From Clostridiales bacterium (GTDB lineage Bacteria; Bacillota; Clostridia; Lachnospirales; Lachnospiraceae), in contig JAAZDA010000247.1 of NCBI GenBank assembly GCA_012512995.1, forward strand, positions 1 to 10,215: a stretch of 10,215 bases of DNA, written 5' to 3'. Shown here piece by piece: positions 6,690 to 10,215 of this stretch. Numbering within the stretch: position 1 is the stretch's first letter; every line of letters begins with the position of its first letter. Both the position numbers and the translations under genes were made by a program. The notes below the pieces were generated by a model. The model had not been told where the DNA came from. It ran no database searches and saw only the letters and a program-made list of their open reading frames with translations.

Positions 6690-7943
6690 TTATTCCACAT
6701 GGACTGCGCCGACCTGGCGGATGCCCATGGGATAGATGTTATCGGCGCCGAAATACGGTGTCATGAAATCAACATATCCGGCCGTCTTCTCTTCGGGGAT
6801 GACGGCCATTATTACGCCGGCAAATCCGCCACCATGTATGCGGCATACGCCTGAACCTATCTTGTTTATGTATAGTTTTGTAAGTGCAAGGGCGAGTGAT
6901 ATTGACTGTTCCTTCGGGTCATTTATGCAATATACATTCTGGAGCCATTCCCATGAGGAACGACCTGATTCATCAATCATGCGGAGCACTTCTTCCGTGT
7001 TGCCATTTTCAAGTTCTTTTGCTGCGTTCTCAACGCGGCCGCATTCTTCATAATAATGTAGCGCGCGCAGCACGGCACGGTCATTTCCGAGTTTTGCCCT
7101 TATGGCTGGAAGTTTTTTCAGTAAGGTTGTTTCATCAGAGCCGCACAGATTGTCTGCGCCGAGTTCTTTTGCCACGAGACGCATCTCATTGGGAATGGAG
7201 GAATACTCAGCACTCAGATCTGCGTGACCTTTGCCGGTATTAATGATGACTTCGTTGTAGCCGAGCGCGTCAAAACCAAAGTTCACCTTCTCGTATTTGA
7301 CTCCGTCAGAGAAGTCAAGCAATATTGTGCCACCGCAGGCACAGGCCATCTGATCCATAAGACCGGATGCCTTGTTCCAGAATTTGTTTTCCGCAAATTG
7401 ACCCATCATTGCGTAGTGCGCATAATCGACAGTACCGTCATTGAAGAAGTAATTGACGATCGAGCAGACAAGCATCTCGAATGAAGCTGATGAACTTACA
7501 CCTGCGGATGAAATGACTTCTGTTGAGACATAAGCATTAAAGCCGCCGACTTTATAGCCAAAACTCCTGGCGGCCACCATCATGCCACCGACAAGAGAGA
7601 AGCTGCCATGTTCTGTTGGAACTTCGTCCAGTTTATCGGTATCAACGATTATAGGAAGCTTATATCCTTCGCTCACGATCGTGATAATGCTGTTGCCGCT
7701 AAGGGATGCCGCGGCTATCGTATCGAGCGTGATCGATGCCGCCAGTATTTTGCCGCCATTGTGATCGGTATGATTACCGATGATCTCAGTGCGCCCCGGA
7801 GCAGTGAAATATTCAGGCTCAGCGCCGTCAGCGCTGATAAAGTTTTTCCTGAAATTCTCTGTAAGACTTTCATATCTTTTTTTGGCTCTTGATGCGTCTT
7901 TTCCGTAAATTCCGGATAATACTTCGCTGTTTGGAAAACCCAT
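6690..7943 (-). CDS. galK: Galactokinase-family GHMP kinase
   Basis: This 417-residue cytoplasmic sugar kinase would phosphorylate galactose at C1 with ATP, the first step of the Leloir pathway. GHMP-kinase features are present in order: the sugar-binding signature APGRTEIIGNHTDHNGG (48-64), the ATP-binding loop SSAGVSSSASFE (145-156), the catalytic aspartate D197 in GLMDQ, and the C-terminal GGGFAG (371-376). The signature departs from classical GalK (GRVNLIGEHTDYNGG): the glutamate that contacts the sugar is asparagine (N57) and the tyrosine is histidine (H61). I recall this GNHTDH form from clostridial proteins annotated as galactokinase, so it is likely a subfamily trait, but another sugar substrate is possible. 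No galT or galE lies in the window. The start is supported by GGAGGG (7953-7948), four bases before the ATG. Confidence 0.85.
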   Translation of the reverse strand: MGFPNSEVLSGIYGKDASRAKKRYESLTENFRKNFISADGAEPEYFTAPGRTEIIGNHTDHNGGKILAASITLDTIAAASLSGNSIITIVSEGYKLPIIVDTDKLDEVPTEHGSFSLVGGMMVAARSFGYKVGGFNAYVSTEVISSAGVSSSASFEMLVCSIVNYFFNDGTVDYAHYAMMGQFAENKFWNKASGLMDQMACACGGTILLDFSDGVKYEKVNFGFDALGYNEVIINTGKGHADLSAEYSSIPNEMRLVAKELGADNLCGSDETTLLKKLPAIRAKLGNDRAVLRALHYYEECGRVENAAKELENGNTEEVLRMIDESGRSSWEWLQNVYCINDPKEQSISLALALTKLYINKIGSGVCRIHGGGFAGVIMAVIPEEKTAGYVDFMTPYFGADNIYPMGIRQVGAVHVE

Positions 7944-7998
7944 GTTACCCTCCGCTTGTGATTTGTTTTGTATGAGGTCAAAAATATATGAAAAACTC

Positions 7999-8027
7999 TA
8001 TTCACTCCTCACAAATCTTATTATAAT
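7999..8027 (+). promoter_or_regulatory. Promoter of the Orn/Lys/Arg decarboxylase gene
   Basis: A perfect TATAAT lies at 8022-8027 on the plus strand, with a weak -35 box TATTCA (7999-8004) at 17 bases spacing. Transcription would start near 8034, leaving a leader of about 110 bases before the ATG at 8145. The self-complementary core ATTATAAT provides a -10 box on both strands. Confidence 0.45.
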
Positions 8028-8048
8028 GATTCAGATGTTTTAGGCAAT
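8020..8048 (-). promoter_or_regulatory. Promoter of the galactokinase-family gene
   Basis: On the minus strand a perfect TATAAT reads from 8025 to 8020. TTGCCT (8047-8042) stands 16 bases upstream as a moderate -35 box. Transcription would start near 8013, giving a leader of about 70 bases. It shares its -10 bases with an opposing TATAAT on the plus strand. Confidence 0.5.
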
Positions 8049-8144
8049 TGAAACTTAAACATTAAACGTGCAAATAAGACCACAAAGCTGACAGACCGGT
8101 AAGAAATGAGATGCGGTCTGCAAAAAGGGAGACAAGTAATACTG

Positions 8145-9524
8145 ATGAGCATTTTAAGCGAGCTTGAGAATTACTGTGATAATTATTATCCGTTACATAT
8201 GCCCGGACACAAGAGAGGCGCAGGAGAGCACGATTTCGGAGCACTGTTGTCTGATAAACTTCCGTATTCGATCGATGTGACCGAGGTCGAGGACACCGAT
8301 GACCTTCACAACGCACACGGGTATATAAAGGAAGCCATGGACAGGACAGCCGCAATGTATGGCGTAAAGAGGACATGGTACCTGGTGAATGGGAGCACAT
8401 GCGGAAATCTTGTGGTCGTATCTGCTGCAGCGGGAATTGGAGATGAGATCATTGTCGCGAGAAACTGCCACAAATCGGTCTTTCATGCCATTGAACTTAA
8501 GAATATGAAGGCACATTATGTATGGCCGCAGCTGGTAAGGGACAGGGAAATTGCAGGTTCCATGTCACCTGATTCCATAAGAGAAGCGCTGGAAAAATTT
8601 CCAAAATCGAAGGCAGTGGTAATTACAAGCCCGACATATGAAGGAATTCTGTCTGATGTGAGGACAATCGCGGAAGTCTGCCACAGCAAAGGAGTTCCGC
8701 TTATTGTTGATGAGGCGCATGGCGCACACCTTGGGATTACATTCGACGGCGGCTGTGCGATGGACTACGGGTTTCCTGACAGTGCTGTCCACTGCGGTGC
8801 TGATATCGTGGTGCAGAGCGCACACAAGACGCTTCCAAGTCTCACTCAGACTGCGTGGATCCACCAGACATCAGAAAAATACATAAAATCTTCGGCAATA
8901 GAGCATCAGATCGATATTTTTGAGACGACTTCGCCATCGTATCCGCTGATGTGTTCGCTCGATGAATGCACGGGTATCATGCTGGAGCATGGCAGGGAGC
9001 TTTACAGTTCATGGCAGAAATCACTTCATGATCTTGACGTCAAAACAAGCGGCCTCGGGCATCTTAAGCTTCTTTGCCATGGAGCTGAAGCTGCGGAGAG
9101 CGCAGATGAAACAGTATTTGCGCACGACCCTTCCAAGGTATTGATCTGTGGAAACGGACTTAACGGATCAGCTATAGCAGGAATACTGAGGAATGAATAT
9201 GGATTTGAAATGGAAATGACATGCGGCATGAACTGCCTGGCGATGACAGGACCACTGGATGATCCTGCTATGACAGGTAAATTCGCCGAAGCAATCGTGC
9301 ATATTGACGATTGTTTTGAATGGTATCTTGCAAAGAATAAAAGGGAGCATAATCTCACTGATCTGGGACATAGCTTTCATGAGGGAGATATTTCCGGATC
9401 ATATGTGTGGGCTTATCCTCCGGGGATACCCATGATCCTCCCCGGGGAGATGATAAAAGAATGTACGCTTGAGAGTATGAGAAAACTTGAGAGCGAGGGA
9501 ACAGCTCTCCGGATAGGTAAATAG
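8145..9524 (+). CDS. Orn/Lys/Arg decarboxylase family protein (fold type I PLP enzyme, short form)
   Basis: This 459-residue PLP-dependent enzyme removes the carboxyl group of a basic amino acid to give a polyamine precursor such as cadaverine, putrescine or agmatine. Family marks, numbered from the chosen start, are HMPGHKR (18-24), the phosphate-binding NGST (82-85), DEAHGAH (189-195, with the PLP-nitrogen aspartate D189 and stacking histidine), the Schiff-base lysine K228 in QSAHKTLPSLTQ, and the C-terminal YPPGIPMILPGE (424-435). It lacks the N-terminal wing domain of the large inducible enterobacterial decarboxylases, like Gram-positive SpeA/YaaO types. The frame is open back to an ATG at 8106, but I prefer 8145: GGGAG (8127-8131) lies upstream (spacer 13, rather long), and homologues begin just before the HMPGHKR region. 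Substrate cannot be decided from sequence; the gene stands alone. Confidence 0.9.
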   Translation: MSILSELENYCDNYYPLHMPGHKRGAGEHDFGALLSDKLPYSIDVTEVEDTDDLHNAHGYIKEAMDRTAAMYGVKRTWYLVNGSTCGNLVVVSAAAGIGDEIIVARNCHKSVFHAIELKNMKAHYVWPQLVRDREIAGSMSPDSIREALEKFPKSKAVVITSPTYEGILSDVRTIAEVCHSKGVPLIVDEAHGAHLGITFDGGCAMDYGFPDSAVHCGADIVVQSAHKTLPSLTQTAWIHQTSEKYIKSSAIEHQIDIFETTSPSYPLMCSLDECTGIMLEHGRELYSSWQKSLHDLDVKTSGLGHLKLLCHGAEAAESADETVFAHDPSKVLICGNGLNGSAIAGILRNEYGFEMEMTCGMNCLAMTGPLDDPAMTGKFAEAIVHIDDCFEWYLAKNKREHNLTDLGHSFHEGDISGSYVWAYPPGIPMILPGEMIKECTLESMRKLESEGTALRIGK

Positions 9525-9544
9525 AGCGGCTTAAAGGCACTTTA

Positions 9545-9553
9545 TGCTATAAT
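9545..9553 (+). promoter_or_regulatory. Extended -10 promoter of the XpaC-like gene
   Basis: TGCTATAAT at 9545-9553 is a perfect extended -10 element, 21 bases after the decarboxylase stop. The -35 place (9525-9530, AGCGGC) is poor, which extended -10 promoters tolerate. Transcription would start near 9560, about 74 bases before the ATG at 9634. Confidence 0.6.
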
Positions 9554-9633
9554 GAATTTCGTGGACGCGCGGGATAAATATCTTGCAGCCAGACGGAACA
9601 ATCGTATATTTGTACTTTCAGCGAAGGAATAAC

Positions 9634-10215
9634 ATGGAGTTCGATGATCTTATAGGCGCAGGCAGTGAAATCCTGGATGCCGTCACAAAAGCAGTCTCAA
9701 ATAATGATTACAGCGATTTGAGCAATACGATCAGGAGCAGCGTTGACGCGGCGGCAAAGTCCGTGAACGAGGCTGCAAAGAATGCGGCCCGCAACAGTGA
9801 ATACATGAAGAATGGCGGCGCTTCGGAATCGGGGAGCAATCCCTTTCCACGATCGGAAGCGCAGAACAAGGCGGCAAACTGGCAGCAGGAATACAGCCGG
9901 CGCAACGCAAAGAACGGTCGGCAGAACTTCAGTCAGTCATATAAAACAACGTACAAGGCGACGCGGACTTCGCCGGTCGGTGGTCGCAGCAGTGCAGGAA
10001 ATGGCGCTGAAGTCACACAGCCATACAGCTGTTTTGTGCAGAGAAAGGTCAGCTTGAGCGCGGGCCAGGGAAGCCGTATCGGTGGAGTCCTGGGAGCAGT
10101 TTTTTCAGGAATGGGATTGTCAATAGCGGCGATCATTCTGCTTATCAAGGTGCTGGTTGGAGCAACTTTTACGGGAACAATTGTTGCAACAGTGATATTT
10201 GCAATCATGATGGGG
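9634..10215 (+). CDS. Membrane protein, probably XpaC-like (5-bromo-4-chloroindolyl phosphate hydrolysis family), 3' end outside window
   Basis: The frame from ATG 9634 is open to the last base (194 residues seen, no stop). AAGGA (9624-9628) five bases upstream fixes the start. Residues 1-55 form an acidic, Ala-rich helical segment (MEFDDLIGAGSEILDAV, then TIRSSVDAAAKSVNEAA). Residues 60-130 are a Gln/Asn/Arg/Ser-rich, probably disordered stretch. From about 148 there are two adjacent hydrophobic segments (IGGVLGAVFSGMGLSIAAII and, after a short turn, GTIVATVIFAIMMG). This order, a short helix, a polar linker and then a membrane hairpin, resembles Firmicutes proteins annotated as XpaC-like 5-bromo-4-chloroindolyl phosphate hydrolysis proteins, often followed by a TelA-like gene. 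The family assignment rests on architecture recalled from memory and is moderate; the enzymatic name of the family is historical and does not prove hydrolase activity. Confidence 0.55.
   Translation, partial: MEFDDLIGAGSEILDAVTKAVSNNDYSDLSNTIRSSVDAAAKSVNEAAKNAARNSEYMKNGGASESGSNPFPRSEAQNKAANWQQEYSRRNAKNGRQNFSQSYKTTYKATRTSPVGGRSSAGNGAEVTQPYSCFVQRKVSLSAGQGSRIGGVLGAVFSGMGLSIAAIILLIKVLVGATFTGTIVATVIFAIMMG

Noticed and set aside
8106..8144. 13-residue N-terminal extension of the decarboxylase
   Set aside because: No ribosome binding site precedes the ATG at 8106, and the added residues do not match the family.
1..10215. Mobile elements, CRISPR arrays, tRNA or rRNA genes, phage or defence genes
   Set aside because: No transposase, integrase, regular spacer array, cloverleaf or defence-domain signal was found on either strand by reading.

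Overview
The window looks like an ordinary chromosomal stretch of a gut- or rumen-type Clostridia, most probably Lachnospiraceae. This rests on family resemblance: a C_GCAxxG_C_C redox protein, a lipoprotein-type ABC system, a short-form Orn/Lys/Arg decarboxylase, a galactokinase with a GNHTDHN motif, and AGGAGG-type ribosome binding sites with sigma-A promoters. The genus cannot be fixed by reading. No RNA gene, mobile element or CRISPR array was seen, and I found no evidence for a multi-gene novel system.

Layout. 1-312 (+) is the C-terminal end of an RsuA-type pseudouridine synthase, followed by a small four-cysteine protein (381-839, +). A strong promoter embedded in a long inverted repeat (872-928) then leads into a three-gene ABC importer operon: substrate-binding lipoprotein (1055-2134), permease (2278-3246) and ATPase (3246-4049). 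A 12-bp hairpin and a probable second promoter separate the binding protein from the permease. Convergent to this operon is a translationally coupled minus-strand pair: a GT-C/Gpi18-like membrane glycosyltransferase (6167-4896) and an EamA transporter (4899-4132). The EamA protein appears to have lost about 36 residues in frame. The large-conductance mechanosensitive channel mscL (6279-6683, +) converges with a galactokinase-family gene (7943-6690, -) across only six bases. A divergent promoter region around 8020-8027 serves the kinase and a PLP-dependent Orn/Lys/Arg decarboxylase (8145-9524, +). An extended -10 promoter at 9545-9553 precedes a final gene that runs off the window (9634 onward, +), probably an XpaC-like membrane protein.

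How the genes fit together. Only two groups look functionally linked. The ABC operon imports a small molecule that I cannot identify. The glycosyltransferase/EamA pair may act on a lipid-linked or envelope sugar. The rest are single-gene housekeeping or metabolic units: rRNA modification, osmotic safety valve, sugar phosphorylation, and amino acid decarboxylation.

The points most worth a second look are the in-frame loss in the EamA gene, the apparent leaderless promoter of the glycosyltransferase, and the large inverted repeat overlaying the ABC promoter. Three of the recognisable promoters are extended -10 types (TGnTAnAAT) with poor -35 boxes.
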